Shown here: positions 22,588 through 33,535 of the stretch, one piece after another
Position numbering within the stretch: position 1 is the first letter of the stretch
Layout of the letters: every line of letters begins with the position of its first letter
Assembly: GCF_011046485.1 (NCBI RefSeq)
Contig: NZ_CP049256.1
Span: 3,100,001 to 3,164,000, forward strand
DNA: 64,000 nt
Direction of reading: 5' to 3'
Origin: Microbacterium sp. 4R-513
Lineage (GTDB): Bacteria > Actinomycetota > Actinomycetes > Actinomycetales > Microbacteriaceae
Notes under the pieces: generated by a model
The model's database searches: none
The model's input: the letters and a program-made list of their open reading frames with translations, nothing else
Told to the model about the DNA's origin: nothing
Made by a program: the position numbers and the translations under genes

Positions 22588-23862
22588 ATGTCGCAGCCCG
22601 GAGCTCGCCCCGCGCAGGCGACGGATGCCTCGGCACCCGACGTCGCGGGCGTGCAGCGCCGCACGGTCTGGGTGCTGTCCGCGGGGCAGGTGCTCGGCGG
22701 CATCGCGTTCGGGGCGACACTCTCACTCGGCGCGGTCCTCGCCGCCGAGGTCTCGGGCGACGACTCCTTCTCCGGCCTGGCGGCGGCCGCCGTGACGCTC
22801 GGCACCGCCGTCCTGGCGGTGCCCCTTGCGGCGTTCGCCCGGCGCTTCGGACGCCGGTTCTCGCTCGCGCTCGGCATGGCCATCGCCCTCGTCGGCGTCG
22901 TCCTCGTCGTCACGGCCGTCGGCCTCGATCTCTTCCCGCTGCTGCTGGTCGCCTTCCTCCTCGTGGGCGGCGGGCAGGCGGCGAACCTGCAGTCCCGCTT
23001 CGCCGCGGTCGACCTCGCGACCGACGCCTCCCGCGGACGCGATCTCTCGATCGTCGTGTGGGCCACGACGATCGGCGCGGTGCTCGGTCCCAATCTGACA
23101 GGGCCGGGGGAGGCGCTCGGAGAGGCGATAGGGATGCCGCCCCTCACGGGGCCGTACGTCTTCACGATCGTCGGCCAGACCCTCGGCATCCTGCTCTATC
23201 TCATCGCTCTGCGGCCCGACCCGCTGCTCACCGCACAGCGGGTCGTCGCCGCGCGAGGCGCCGAGCGGGCGGCCGAAGCGATCGCCAAAGTCGACCGGCC
23301 CGCCCTCGCCCGCTACGCGATCTTCGCGGTCGCGGCGGCGCACGGCGTCATGGTGTCCGTCATGGCGATGACCCCCGTGCACCTGCTGCACCACGGCGCC
23401 GATCTCACGATCATCGGCTTCACGCTGAGCCTGCACATCCTCGGCATGTACGCGCTGTCGCCGGTCTTCGGCATCCTCTCCGACCGTGTCGGACGGGTGC
23501 AGACGATCCTCGTCGGTCAGGCGTTCCTCGTCGCGGCACTCCTCACCGCCTCCTTCGGTCAGGAGTCGACGACCGCCGTGACGATCGCACTCATGCTCCT
23601 CGGGCTCGGGTGGAGCGCCTCGACCGTCGCCGGCTCGGCGCTTCTCACCGAGGCGTCGTCGGAAGCGATGAGAACCCGCCGACAGGGCTTCAGCGACTTC
23701 GTCATGAGCATCGTGGGAGCGGGAGGCGCGATCATCGCCGGATTCGTGCTCGGGTGGATCGGATACGGCGGCCTGGCGCTGGTCGTCGGTGTCGCGGTCA
23801 TCGCCGTGGTCGCGCTGTCTCCGTTGGCCCGCGGGGCTCGGGCCGTACCGCTGCGCGGTTGA
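22588..23862 (+). CDS. MFS transporter (12-TM)
   Basis: 424 residues, about 12 transmembrane helices, with a loop 2-3 motif FARRFGRRFSLALG. Substrate unknown. Its start 5 bp after the FAH-family gene implies co-transcription, possibly import or export of an acylpyruvate-like compound. It converges with the class V aminotransferase across an 8-bp tandem repeat. Confidence 0.85.
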   Translation: MSQPGARPAQATDASAPDVAGVQRRTVWVLSAGQVLGGIAFGATLSLGAVLAAEVSGDDSFSGLAAAAVTLGTAVLAVPLAAFARRFGRRFSLALGMAIALVGVVLVVTAVGLDLFPLLLVAFLLVGGGQAANLQSRFAAVDLATDASRGRDLSIVVWATTIGAVLGPNLTGPGEALGEAIGMPPLTGPYVFTIVGQTLGILLYLIALRPDPLLTAQRVVAARGAERAAEAIAKVDRPALARYAIFAVAAAHGVMVSVMAMTPVHLLHHGADLTIIGFTLSLHILGMYALSPVFGILSDRVGRVQTILVGQAFLVAALLTASFGQESTTAVTIALMLLGLGWSASTVAGSALLTEASSEAMRTRRQGFSDFVMSIVGAGGAIIAGFVLGWIGYGGLALVVGVAVIAVVALSPLARGARAVPLRG

Positions 23863-23863
23863 G

Positions 23864-23903
23864 CCTGAGCGCCTGAGCGCCTGAGCGCCTGCGCGCCTGC
23901 GAA
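23864..23903. repeat. 8-bp tandem repeat, five units
   Basis: CCTGAGCG three times, then CCTGCGCG and CCTGCGAA, filling the whole gap between two convergent genes and ending at the stop codon of the aminotransferase. It is likely to vary in copy number by slippage. Confidence 0.85.
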
Positions 23904-24974
23904 TCAGCGCTTCAGTGCCGAGAGAGCCAGCTCGACGTCGTCCTCCTCGTTGAAGACGTGGAAGGCGACGCGCGCGCGTCCGGCGCGACCGGATGCCGTG
24001 ATGCCGGCCGCGGTGAGGCGAGCGAGGTCGCATCCATCCGGATCCGCCCACGTCACGATCGCGCTCGGTCGTTCGGGCGCTGGGAGTCCGAGCGACTCCC
24101 GGAACCGGGCGGCCAGGTTCGTCACGTGGGTGTAGACCTCGAAGGGGTCGACCGATGCGAAGAGTTCGAGAGCGGGTTCCGCCCCCACGAACGCCTGCCA
24201 GGCCGGCGAGACGTCGAAGCGGCTCGCGTCCTCGGCCAGCGCGATCCGGGTGCCGTAGCAAGAGGTCCAGGGGTCGGCTCCGGCGTACCAGCCCGCGAAG
24301 AGCGGCGGGATGTCGCGGGCGAACGCCTCGGAGACGGTGAGAAACGCGGCGCCGCGGGGCGCGCACAGCCACTTGTAAGAGTGGCAGACGAGAGCGTCGA
24401 ACGCGGATGCCTCGACGGGCAGCCACCCGACCGCCTGCGTCGCGTCGCAGAACGTCCGAGCCCCGTTGCGCCCAGCGGCGGACACGATCGCCGCGGCATC
24501 CGCCACCTCGCCCGTCGCCGACTGCACGAGGGAGAACGCGACGAGCGCGGTTTCGGGTCGTACCTCCGCGGCCAGGTTGCCCAGCTCGACCGCGCGCAGT
24601 CGGAGGTCGCGGCCGGCGTGCGCGAACGGCAGGAGCATGGAGGAGAAGTCACCCTCTGGGACGAGCACCTCAGAGCCGTGGGGGAGTGACGCGGCGACGA
24701 GCGCGGCGAGGACGGACACCTGCGAGCCGATCGCAACTCGGGCGGGCTCCACACCGACAAGGCGGGCGAAGTGTCCGCGGGACCGCTCGGCCGCTGCCGT
24801 GTACGACGCGGGGTCGGGCCGGCCGGCGGCAGACGCGTTCGCGTCGGCGATCACAGCATCCCGCGTCGCGTTGGACGGCAGTCCCACCGTGCACGCGGCG
24901 AGGTAGCCGCGACCGCCGGAGAATTGCCGGCGCACATCGGCGAGATTCGGGGTGGGGGCGAGGACCGGAGGCAT
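23904..24974 (-). CDS. Class V aminotransferase-fold PLP enzyme
   Basis: 356 residues, cysteine-desulfurase/selenocysteine-lyase superfamily. The PLP lysine lies in CHSYKWLCAPRGAAF (about residue 200), preceded by the Asp of CDATQAVGWLP. The reaction is not predictable from sequence. The start MPPVLAPT was chosen because longer openings run into the divergent regulator. The LysR gene starts 81 bp away on the other strand, so it is probably its regulator. Confidence 0.83.
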   Translation of the reverse strand: MPPVLAPTPNLADVRRQFSGGRGYLAACTVGLPSNATRDAVIADANASAAGRPDPASYTAAAERSRGHFARLVGVEPARVAIGSQVSVLAALVAASLPHGSEVLVPEGDFSSMLLPFAHAGRDLRLRAVELGNLAAEVRPETALVAFSLVQSATGEVADAAAIVSAAGRNGARTFCDATQAVGWLPVEASAFDALVCHSYKWLCAPRGAAFLTVSEAFARDIPPLFAGWYAGADPWTSCYGTRIALAEDASRFDVSPAWQAFVGAEPALELFASVDPFEVYTHVTNLAARFRESLGLPAPERPSAIVTWADPDGCDLARLTAAGITASGRAGRARVAFHVFNEEDDVELALSALKR

Positions 24975-25055
24975 GCTTCGAGCGTGCCGCGGCAAGAAGC
25001 ATTCGTCCAGCGCAGGTGTTGCATATGATCCATGCCGCCTGCTTATGCTTCTGGA

Positions 25056-26015
25056 ATGAGCGACTGGCTGAGCGACGACACCGACCTCGACGTGCAGTCT
25101 CTCCGCATCGTCAAAGCGATCGGCGACGAGGGCTCGATCACCGCGGCGGCGGCGGCGCTCGGCTACAGCCAGCCCGCGGTGAGCCAGCAGCTCAAGCGCC
25201 TCGAGGGGCGCCTCGGGGTCGCACTCGTCGAGCGCGCCGGACGGTCGGTCCGGCTGACGGAGGCGGGTCGCGTCCTTGCGCGTCACGCTCCCGCTGTCAC
25301 GACGGCGCTGGATGCTGCGGCCGGTGAACTGGCCGAGCTTCGAGGCCTTCGCGCGGGCCGCGTCAGGCTCGCGGGCTTCCCGTCCGCCTCGCCCACGATC
25401 GTGCCGCGACTGCTCGCACTGCTCGCTGAGCTGCACCCAGGAGTGTCGGTCACCTACCTCGAGGCGGAGCCGCCCGAGGCGGTCGAGGCTGTGCGCGAGG
25501 ATCGGGCCGACATCGCTCTGACCTTCAGCTACCCGGGCGATCGCGAAGACCCGCATCGATCGAGCGCGAGCGGCTTGTCCGTGCGGACGATCGGCAGCGA
25601 CGACCTGCTCGCCGTCGTTCCCGCGGGTCACCCGATCGCCGGTGCGTCCGGCGTCGACATCGCCGCCTTGGCAGACGAGGACTGGATCGCCGGATGCCCG
25701 CGGTGCCGGGGCCACCTGCTCGAACTCTGCGGGCGCGCCGGGTTCGAGCCGCGCATCGCGTTCGAGACGGACAACTTCGTCGCGGTCGAGGGCCTCGTCG
25801 CGCAGGGCATCGGTGTCGCGACGCTGCCGCGGCTCGCCGTGGAGTCGTTCCCACAGCTTCCCGGGGTCGTGACGATCCCGCTTCCGCCGGGGGAGCGTCG
25901 GACGCTGCACGTCGTGACGGCCCACGGCGCCGACCGCGTGCCCGCGGTCCGCACGACGCTGGCTGCACTTGCGCAGGTCGTCGGGACGCCGGGGGCCGCG
26001 GCATCCCGGAACTAG
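25056..26015 (+). CDS. LysR-family transcriptional regulator
   Basis: 319 residues: N-terminal helix-turn-helix ([20 protein letters not shown], residues about 27-46) and a periplasmic-binding-like effector domain. TATGCT stands 6 nt before the ATG, so the start is probably leaderless. Divergent from the class V aminotransferase, the classic LysR arrangement; the shared region contains the dyad-like GCATATGATCCATGC, a possible LysR box. gltX starts 10 bp after its stop, with its own -10 overlapping the LysR stop. Confidence 0.88.
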   Translation: MSDWLSDDTDLDVQSLRIVKAIGDEGSITAAAAALGYSQPAVSQQLKRLEGRLGVALVERAGRSVRLTEAGRVLARHAPAVTTALDAAAGELAELRGLRAGRVRLAGFPSASPTIVPRLLALLAELHPGVSVTYLEAEPPEAVEAVREDRADIALTFSYPGDREDPHRSSASGLSVRTIGSDDLLAVVPAGHPIAGASGVDIAALADEDWIAGCPRCRGHLLELCGRAGFEPRIAFETDNFVAVEGLVAQGIGVATLPRLAVESFPQLPGVVTIPLPPGERRTLHVVTAHGADRVPAVRTTLAALAQVVGTPGAAASRN

Positions 26016-26025
26016 ACTGGGGCGG

Positions 26026-27537
26026 ATGTCTTCTGCACCCGATCCCCGCACCACGACCGCGACGGGCACCGATGTGCGCGTCCGCTTCTGCCCCTCGCCG
26101 ACGGGTCTCCCGCACGTCGGAATGATCCGCACGGCCCTCTACAACTGGGCGTACGCGCGGCACACAGGCGGCAAGCTCATCTTCCGCGTCGAAGACACGG
26201 ACGCCGCCCGCGACAGCGAAGAGAGCTATCTGCAGCTCGTCGACGCGCTCACGTGGCTCGAGATCGACTGGGACGAAGGCGTCGAGAAGGGCGGCCCGCA
26301 CGCGCCGTATCGGCAGTCGGAGCGCTTCGACATCTACGCCGAGGTGCTGCAGAAGCTCATCGCGTCGGGTGCCGTCTACGAGAGCTACTCGACCGCCGAC
26401 GAGATCGATGCCCGCAACGAGGCGAACGGGCGCGCGAAGCAGCTCGGTTACGACAACTTCGACCGTGACCTGACCGACGAGCAGCGGGCCGCGTTCCGCG
26501 CGGAAGGCCGTGAGCCGGCGTGGCGCCTGCGTGTGCCCGACGAGGATCTGACGTACGTCGACCTCATCCGCGGCGAGGTGACGTTCCCGGCGGGGTCGTT
26601 CCCCGATTTCGTCGTCGTGCGCGCCGGCGGTCAGCCGCTCTACACGTTCACCAATCCGGTCGACGACGCTCTGATGGGAATCACGCACGTCATCCGCGGC
26701 GAAGACCTCATGCCGTCGACGGCGCGCCAGCTCGCGCTGTACGGGGCGCTCATCGATGCGGGCATCACGACCTTCGTGCCGCGCTTCGGCCACATGCCTC
26801 TCGTCCTGGGGGAGGAGGGCAACAAGAAGCTCTCCAAGCGTGACCCGAAGGCGGACCTCTTCCTGCAGCGCGAGAAGGGCTTCATCCACGAGGGCCTGCT
26901 GAACTATCTCGCGCTCCTCGGCTGGTCGATCGGCCCGGACCGCGACGTGTTCTCGCTCGACGAGTTCACCGCCGCCTTCGACATCGTGAACGTGAATCCG
27001 AATCCGGCGCGCTTCGATCAGAAGAAGGCCGAGTCGATCAACGGCGACCACATCCGGATGCTGTCGGCCGACGACTTCGCCGCGCGCATCGTGCCCTACC
27101 TCGCGTCTCGGGGCGTGGTCGCCGACCCGCCGACCCCCGAGCAGTCGGCGCTCATAGCGGCCTCGGCGCCCCTTGTGCAGGAGCGCGTGCAGCTCCTCGG
27201 CGACGTGCCCGGGCTGCTGGGATTCCTCTTCACTAACGAGGTCTCGTATGACGCCGACGCACTCGCCTCGCTTCCTGCCAATGCGAACGAGGTCGTCGTC
27301 GCGTCGGTCTCGGCGCTCGAGCTGATTCCCGAGTCGGAGTTCACCGCCGCCGCGATCCAGGAGGCTCTCGCCGGCGCGCTCATCGAGGGCCTCGGCCTCA
27401 AGCCGCGGGTCGCCTACGGACCGCTGCGCGTGGCCCTCAGCGGTCGCCGCGTCTCACCGCCGCTCTTCGAGTCGATCGAGCTGCTCGGCAAGCAGAAGTC
27501 GCTCCGCCGCCTCGCTGCCTTCGTCGATCGCGCCTGA
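26026..27537 (+). CDS. gltX: Glutamyl-tRNA synthetase
   Basis: Class I aminoacyl-tRNA synthetase, 503 residues. The HIGH motif appears as [10 protein letters not shown] and the KMSKS motif as KKLSKRD. In actinobacteria this enzyme generally charges both tRNA-Glu and tRNA-Gln, the latter then amidated by GatCAB; the tRNA-Gln gene next door fits. TAGACT (26013-26018) sits 7 nt before the ATG, indicating a leaderless message. Confidence 0.96.
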   Translation: MSSAPDPRTTTATGTDVRVRFCPSPTGLPHVGMIRTALYNWAYARHTGGKLIFRVEDTDAARDSEESYLQLVDALTWLEIDWDEGVEKGGPHAPYRQSERFDIYAEVLQKLIASGAVYESYSTADEIDARNEANGRAKQLGYDNFDRDLTDEQRAAFRAEGREPAWRLRVPDEDLTYVDLIRGEVTFPAGSFPDFVVVRAGGQPLYTFTNPVDDALMGITHVIRGEDLMPSTARQLALYGALIDAGITTFVPRFGHMPLVLGEEGNKKLSKRDPKADLFLQREKGFIHEGLLNYLALLGWSIGPDRDVFSLDEFTAAFDIVNVNPNPARFDQKKAESINGDHIRMLSADDFAARIVPYLASRGVVADPPTPEQSALIAASAPLVQERVQLLGDVPGLLGFLFTNEVSYDADALASLPANANEVVVASVSALELIPESEFTAAAIQEALAGALIEGLGLKPRVAYGPLRVALSGRRVSPPLFESIELLGKQKSLRRLAAFVDRA

Positions 27538-27606
27538 CGGCTCGGTTTGGTCGAGCCGTCGGCGTCGTCTAGACTTGATCTTCGGCACGGCTTCGGCTCA
27601 GCCCCC

Positions 27607-27678
27607 TGGGGTATGGTGTAATTGGCAACACGGCTGATTCTGGTTCAGTTGTTCTTGGTTCGAGTCCAGGTACCCCAG
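27607..27678 (+). tRNA. tRNA-Gln (CUG)
   Basis: Acceptor arms TGGGGTA/TACCCCA, anticodon arm GCTGA-TTCTGGT-TCAGT with anticodon CTG, and a T arm with GGTTCGAGTCC. No encoded CCA (CGA follows). A -10-like TAGACT lies about 30 bp upstream and a T-tract terminator just downstream. Confidence 0.95.
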
Positions 27679-27683
27679 CGACA

Positions 27684-27716
27684 AACCCCTGAGTTCTTCG
27701 GAACCAGGGGTTTTTT
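27684..27716 (+). terminator. Terminator of tRNA-Gln
   Basis: AACCCCTGAGTTC-ttcg-GAACCAGGGGTT followed by TTTTTT, one of the few canonical T-tract terminators in the window. Confidence 0.92.
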
Positions 27717-27858
27717 GTGTCTGATCTCACGTTTCTTCGTCTCACTCCGGTATCGCGGAGGTGCGTGGCGAGAGGTGTACCGGCAGGGCATTCCTCCCTG
27801 CGAGCGGCCCGCGTACCGTCGGTCCATAGGGACCAAGACGGCCCTGCCACCGCCGTGA

Positions 27859-28857
<999 letters not shown>

Positions 28858-28944
28858 ATGTGCGGGAACAGCGATGTGGCGACGATGACGAACCGCCAGC
28901 CTCGCGATGATCGACCCAGGGCTCGAGCATGAACGCGCCCGCCC

Positions 28945-29517
28945 CTAATCTCTTCCCGACGGCGGGGGATCCTCGACGAGGGTCGGCGCCCCCTCGAACA
29001 GCTGGAGCCTGCCGTCGAAGGTTCGCAGCGCCACCGACTCCATGAGCACGTCCGGCCAGTCGTCGTAGATGCGATCAGCGCCGGTTCTGCCGTTGACCAC
29101 CGGGAAGATGACGACTCGGTACCGATCCACCAGCCCCGCGTGCAGCAGCGAGCGGCACAGGCTTGGGCTGCCGACCGTCCGGAGCCGAGTGTCGCCTCGT
29201 TTGAGCTCGCGTACCGCCTCGACAGCGTCGCCTGTGTGGAGACTGGTGTTCGCCCATTCCAGCGGTTCGCGGAGGGTGCGCGAGAACACGATCTTGTCGC
29301 GGGCAGTCAGTTCCGCCATCTCCTCTTCGCCCGTTCGGGCGAACTCCGAGAAGAGTCGATAGGTGTGCGAGCCCATCAGCAAGGTGTAGGGCTGTCGCGC
29401 CTCCTCGGCCAGGAATGCGAAGTACTCGGGACCGCCAAGCCCCCAGAGCCCCGGCCATCCCTCGGCGGAGCCGTACCCGTCCAACGAGGAGATGTAGTCG
29501 ATCATCAGATCTGCCAT
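28945..29517 (-). CDS. Dihydrofolate reductase-family (RibD C-terminal domain) protein
   Basis: 190 residues of the DHFR-like reductase fold; features include MIDYISSLDGYG near the N-terminus, LLMGSHTYRLF, and VGSPSLCRSLLHAGLVDRYRV. Probably an NADPH-dependent reductase of unknown substrate. The ATG at 29517 is chosen over the GTG at 29523 because GGGAG lies at the right spacing only for the ATG. Confidence 0.85.
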   Translation of the reverse strand: MADLMIDYISSLDGYGSAEGWPGLWGLGGPEYFAFLAEEARQPYTLLMGSHTYRLFSEFARTGEEEMAELTARDKIVFSRTLREPLEWANTSLHTGDAVEAVRELKRGDTRLRTVGSPSLCRSLLHAGLVDRYRVVIFPVVNGRTGADRIYDDWPDVLMESVALRTFDGRLQLFEGAPTLVEDPPPSGRD

Positions 29518-29659
29518 GCTCACTCCCGCGGTCCGCGATCCCGATCGGTGAGCACGCTACCGACCTGGTGCCACCTATGGAAGGGCCCCGTCGCGGCTCG
29601 CGCCCTTGAGCAATCCCCGGCGGATTCCTAGAATCCCGCACCGAAGGGAGTGATCCGAC

Positions 29660-29911
29660 ATGGATGGACCAGATGTTCTCGCGGCGCGACTTCTCCGCGC
29701 AATGGTGGCCGACGACGTCGACGCCGTCAGTCACCTCGTCGTCGAGATCGAAGACAGCGGCTACGCCGGCCTCGTCGCCACGGGGCTCGCGCAGTCGTAC
29801 ATCAACGAAGTGCTGAAGACGGCCCGGCGAGAACCACTCCTGCGCGCGCTCGAGGCGCGGATCCTCGAGCTCACGACGGCGGAAGAAGAGGCGAACGACA
29901 AGTCGGCCTGA
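29660..29911 (+). CDS. Small acidic hypothetical protein
   Basis: 83 residues (MDGPDVLAARLLRAMVADDV...), predicted mostly helical, cytoplasmic. GGGAG lies 10 bp upstream of the ATG. Family not recognised; neighbours (DHFR-like, hemerythrin) give no clue. Confidence 0.6.
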   Translation: MDGPDVLAARLLRAMVADDVDAVSHLVVEIEDSGYAGLVATGLAQSYINEVLKTARREPLLRALEARILELTTAEEEANDKSA

Positions 29912-30042
29912 CCGCCCGCGCTTCCTCCTGTCGTCTTGCCCGGCGAGGCTGAGGGTTCCATGAGCGCGTCATCGCCGGTGCGTCGCGAATGCGCTGAGGT
30001 CCCGGAGCGATTCGGTAGGCTGGCGATGCGCCGCGGCATCCC

Positions 30043-30567
30043 ATGGTCCCTCGGCGCTCGAACTGGGCGGTCATTCATGAAGGCTTGTGCCGACATCCTC
30101 GCGTGAGCGATATTCCAAGGCTCGTCGCATGGCGATGGGAGCTCCGCGAGGCGCACCGACGTCTCCGGCTGGCGTTGCAGATGGCGCAGGATGCGGTGCG
30201 GCACGAGACCGCACTGCCGGACGTGTCGCGGGACCTGCTGCTCTTCTGCCATGGCTTCTGTGTGTCGCTCGAGGGCCACCATCGGGGGGAGGATGCCTCG
30301 CTGTTCCCCGCGCTCGCTTCTCAGTACCCGGAAGCCACTCGCGTGGTCGGTCTGCTCAGACAGGATCACGCCATGATCTCAACGCTGCTTTCCCAGTTGG
30401 ATGCCGCGGCGCAGGCGAACGCATCACCCGCGGTCCTCGCTCGACACCTCGAGGGCCTCGCCGCGATCATGGAGTCGCATTTCCGGTTCGAAGAGCGCGA
30501 GCTCGAGCCGCTCCTGGACGAGCTCGAACTCGACGCCGACCCGTCCACCGTCTTCGGGCCGCTCTGA
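30043..30567 (+). CDS. Hemerythrin HHE-domain protein
   Basis: 174 residues. Helical bundle with a non-haem di-iron ligand pattern: CHGF...EGHHRGED, QDHAMI, and SHFRFEERELEPLL. Such proteins bind O2 or NO or sense redox; function here is not assigned. The start is uncertain, as no ribosome site precedes the ATG at 30043. Confidence 0.85.
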   Translation: MVPRRSNWAVIHEGLCRHPRVSDIPRLVAWRWELREAHRRLRLALQMAQDAVRHETALPDVSRDLLLFCHGFCVSLEGHHRGEDASLFPALASQYPEATRVVGLLRQDHAMISTLLSQLDAAAQANASPAVLARHLEGLAAIMESHFRFEERELEPLLDELELDADPSTVFGPL

Positions 30568-30728
30568 ACAGGGGCGACTGCGCCTCACGGGCCCGTAGCC
30601 GAGAAGTACCCACTGAATCAGTCCGTGGGAAACTGCGTCCGGTGCTCGACCTGAAGACGCTGGAGGATCGCTCGCAGCCCGCGCAGCGGGTCAGCCAGAG
30701 TTCGCGAGCCGAGACTCCGCGGCGGGCG

Positions 30729-30806
30729 TCATCCGGCGAAGGTGGCGAAGGTCCAGTAGTTTCCATCCGGGTCGGAGATCGTGAACTCGCGCGACGGGTA
30801 TGGCGG
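30729..30806 (-). pseudogene. C-terminal fragment of a VOC/glyoxalase-family gene
   Basis: The last 24 codons of a minus-strand frame read PSREFTISDPDGNYWTFATF-AG-stop, the standard end of VOC (glyoxalase/bleomycin resistance) proteins. Upstream codons lose resemblance at once and run into the helicase gene, so only a remnant survives. It occupies the otherwise gene-free 30568-30868 gap. Confidence 0.65.
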
Positions 30807-30868
30807 GGAAGCGGTCCGAAGGCTCATCGCGGCTGGGCACCGGCATCGAGTGCGCACTACCCTTAAGC

Positions 30869-32632
30869 GTGACCACCTCCGATGCCCCGGTCGAGGAAGC
30901 GGCTCCGCAAGAGCCCGCCGCGATGACTTTTGCCGACCTCGGGTTGGGCGGTCCGGTGCTCGCCGCGCTCCGCGACGTCGGGTACGAGACGCCGTCGGCG
31001 ATCCAGGCCGCGACGATCCCGACCCTTCTGGCGGGCCGTGACGTCGTGGGTCTCGCACAGACCGGCACGGGGAAGACCGCGGCGTTCGCCCTGCCGATCC
31101 TCGACAGACTCGACCTGTCGCAGAAGACGCCGCAGGCGCTCGTGCTCGCGCCGACGCGCGAGCTTGCGCTGCAGGTGTGCGAGGCGTTCGAGAAGTACGC
31201 GTCGCACCTACGTGGCGTGCACGTCCTCCCTGTGTACGGCGGCCAGGGCTACGGGGTGCAGCTGTCAGCCCTCCGCCGGGGTGTGCACATCATCGTCGGC
31301 ACGCCGGGGCGCATCATGGACCACCTCGACAAGAGAACGCTCGACCTCACCGAGCTGAAGTACCTGGTGCTCGACGAGGCCGACGAGATGCTCAAGATGG
31401 GTTTCGCCGAGGACGTCGAGACGATCCTCGCGGACACCCCCGACTCGAAGCAGGTCGCGCTCTTCTCGGCGACGATGCCCGCAGCCATCCGGCGCATTTC
31501 CCAGCAGTATCTCCACGATCCCGAAGAGATCACCGTCAAGACGAAGACGACGACGTCGTCGACGATCACGCAGCGGTACCTCATCGTGTCGTTCCAGCAG
31601 AAGATGGACGCCCTCACCCGCATCCTCGAGACCGAGAACTTCGACGGCATGATCGTCTTCGGTCGCACGAAGAGCGTGACGGAGGAAATCGCGGAGAAGC
31701 TGCGCGCGCGAGGATACTCGGCCGCTGCGATCAACGGCGACGTCGCGCAGCCCGTACGCGAGAAGACGATCAACCAGCTGAAGTCCGGCAAGCTCGACAT
31801 CCTCGTCGCCACCGATGTCGCCGCGCGCGGCCTGGATGTCGAGCGCATCTCGCACGTCGTGAACTTCGACATCCCCACCGACACCGAGTCGTATGTGCAT
31901 CGCATCGGCCGCACCGGTCGCGCGGGACGGTCTGGTGACGCGATCAGCTTCGTGACACCGCGCGAGCGCGGGCTCGTGCGCGCGATCGAGCGCGCCACCC
32001 GTCAGGAGCTCACCGAGATTCCGCTCCCGAGCGTCGACGAGGTGAACGTCACACGCCTTGCGCGCTTCGACGATCGCATCACGGCGGCCCTGGGTGAGAC
32101 CGAGCGAATCGACCGTTTCCGCGACATCGTCGCCCACTACGTGCGGCACAACGACGTTCCGGAAGTGGATGTCGCGGCCGCCCTTGCCGTGGTCGCCCAG
32201 GGCGAGTCGCCGCTCCTGCTCGAGCCGGACCCCGAGCCTTCGCACCGTGAGCGGGGCGACCGCGACCGCGGCGAGCGGTCGGGGCGCTTCGACCGCGATC
32301 GGGATGGCGGCGAGCGACAGCCTCGTGCGCGACGCGACGGCATGGCCACCTATCGGATCGCGGTCGGCAAGCGCCATCGCGTCGAGCCCCGCCAGATCGT
32401 GGGGGCGCTCGCGAACGAGGGCGGCCTCAAGCGCGACGACTTCGGGGCGATCCAGATCCGGCCGGACTTCTCCCTCGTCGAGCTCCCCGCCGACCTTCCA
32501 CGCGCGACGCTCGATCGGCTCTCGGGCACCCGCATCTCCGGACGCCTCATCGAACTGCGGCTCGACACGGGAGGTCCCCGGCGGCAGACGCGTCGGGACG
32601 ACGATCGCCCTCCGCGCAAGCCCCGCCACTGA
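30869..32632 (+). CDS. DEAD-box ATP-dependent RNA helicase
   Basis: 587 residues of the DeaD/CsdA type. Q motif (FADLGLGGPVLAALRDVGYETPSAIQ region), AQTGTGKTAAF, PTRELALQ, VLDEADEML, SATMP, ARGLDVERI and HRIGRTGRAGR are all present. An Arg/Asp-rich linker (about 455-490) leads to a C-terminal DbpA-type RNA-binding domain and a basic tail. Roles in cold adaptation, ribosome assembly and mRNA turnover are known for the family. The GTG start is preceded by TACCCT 5 nt upstream. Confidence 0.94.
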   Translation: MTTSDAPVEEAAPQEPAAMTFADLGLGGPVLAALRDVGYETPSAIQAATIPTLLAGRDVVGLAQTGTGKTAAFALPILDRLDLSQKTPQALVLAPTRELALQVCEAFEKYASHLRGVHVLPVYGGQGYGVQLSALRRGVHIIVGTPGRIMDHLDKRTLDLTELKYLVLDEADEMLKMGFAEDVETILADTPDSKQVALFSATMPAAIRRISQQYLHDPEEITVKTKTTTSSTITQRYLIVSFQQKMDALTRILETENFDGMIVFGRTKSVTEEIAEKLRARGYSAAAINGDVAQPVREKTINQLKSGKLDILVATDVAARGLDVERISHVVNFDIPTDTESYVHRIGRTGRAGRSGDAISFVTPRERGLVRAIERATRQELTEIPLPSVDEVNVTRLARFDDRITAALGETERIDRFRDIVAHYVRHNDVPEVDVAAALAVVAQGESPLLLEPDPEPSHRERGDRDRGERSGRFDRDRDGGERQPRARRDGMATYRIAVGKRHRVEPRQIVGALANEGGLKRDDFGAIQIRPDFSLVELPADLPRATLDRLSGTRISGRLIELRLDTGGPRRQTRRDDDRPPRKPRH

Positions 32633-32701
32633 CGACCAGCGCGGATTGCTCCCCGCCTTCGGCAGGGGAGGCGAGTATCGAGGGCGAAGGGCGTCCTCAC
32701 A

Positions 32702-32786
32702 GGTGCGAGCGTTATGCTCGCACTGATAGGCGAACTTCTCATTCGTCTCGCCCCGGCTGTGTGGTAACAGTCGGGGCTTCTTCTTT
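32702..32786 (+). terminator. Hairpin plus intrinsic terminator downstream of the helicase
   Basis: GTGCGAGC-gttat-GCTCGCAC (from about 32703) is followed 28 nt later by GCCCCGGCTG-8 nt-CAGTCGGGGC and TTCTTCTTT (32750-32786). The terminator lies 117 nt beyond the helicase stop, so the message has a structured 3' tail, or an independent small RNA of about 85 nt ends here. The rest of 32787-32882 shows nothing. Confidence 0.75.
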
Positions 32787-32882
32787 GTCCGGGCGGCTCC
32801 GCGACTGCGCTGTTGCGTACGCGGCATCCGGCATGCGCAGTTCGGTCGTCGATGATGACGGAGCTCAGGTGGACAGCGATGT

Positions 32883-33386
32883 TCAGCCGGCGGTGGCCTG
32901 GTCGAGTGCCCGGAGGTAGCGGTCGGTCGTCGTTCTCTGCACCAGCCGAGCCACCGGGCCACCGAGCCGGGTGAACCAACGGCCGGGGGCGGAGAATGCG
33001 ACGATCCGGAAGATCACGTCGCCGGCTGGCGTGAGCTGAACCTCGAAGCGCTCTTCGCCGCGCTCCGGGTGGCCCGGCAGAGTGCCGTAGGCGAAGCCGC
33101 AAGAGGTGGCAGTCCTCTCGGTCCAGACCACGACGCAGGGAATGTTGAACAGCAGCGGACCCACGCGCAATCGCATCCGCACGTGGGTGCCCTCGCGTAA
33201 AGGCACCTCCGACAGCCAAACGGTGGCCCCGGCCCGACGTTGCACGGCTCCAGTCAGCAGATCGTCTGCGGCGCGCGCGAACTCCTCCGAACCGTGCCCG
33301 ACGACGCGCTCCCTCCGGAGATGGTGGTATCCGCCAGGCAGCTCTCCAGCGGTGGCGCCGACTTCTGAATACGTCACTGCGAGCAT
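32883..33386 (-). CDS. DUF1990-family protein
   Basis: 167 residues matching the DUF1990 pattern: Y-x-E-V-G near the N-terminus, GYHHLRRERVVGHG, ALVxW-like VVWTERT, GFAYGTLPGHPERGEERFEV, and FSxPGRWFTRLGGPVARLVQ. Cytoplasmic, no known activity. Divergent from the glycosyltransferase gene. Confidence 0.85.
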   Translation of the reverse strand: MLAVTYSEVGATAGELPGGYHHLRRERVVGHGSEEFARAADDLLTGAVQRRAGATVWLSEVPLREGTHVRMRLRVGPLLFNIPCVVVWTERTATSCGFAYGTLPGHPERGEERFEVQLTPAGDVIFRIVAFSAPGRWFTRLGGPVARLVQRTTTDRYLRALDQATAG

Positions 33387-33535
33387 TCGCCCAGGCTAGG
33401 CGCCCGGGATCGGAAGGACGTGTTCCCGGGATGCCGCGGAACCGAGTGAGGCCGCCCGTGCCGCCGCCTCCGTCTCCGCCTGCCAAGGGGAGGGCCGGCG
33501 TTGCCGAGACGGATCGTCGGTGGGAGCCTGTGCGT

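Noticed and set aside
32714..32767. 17-codon frame (MLALIGELLIRLAPAVW) resembling a leader or toxin peptide
   Set aside because: No ribosome site, the ATG is buried in a hairpin stem, and it contains a rare ATA codon; not enough to call a gene.
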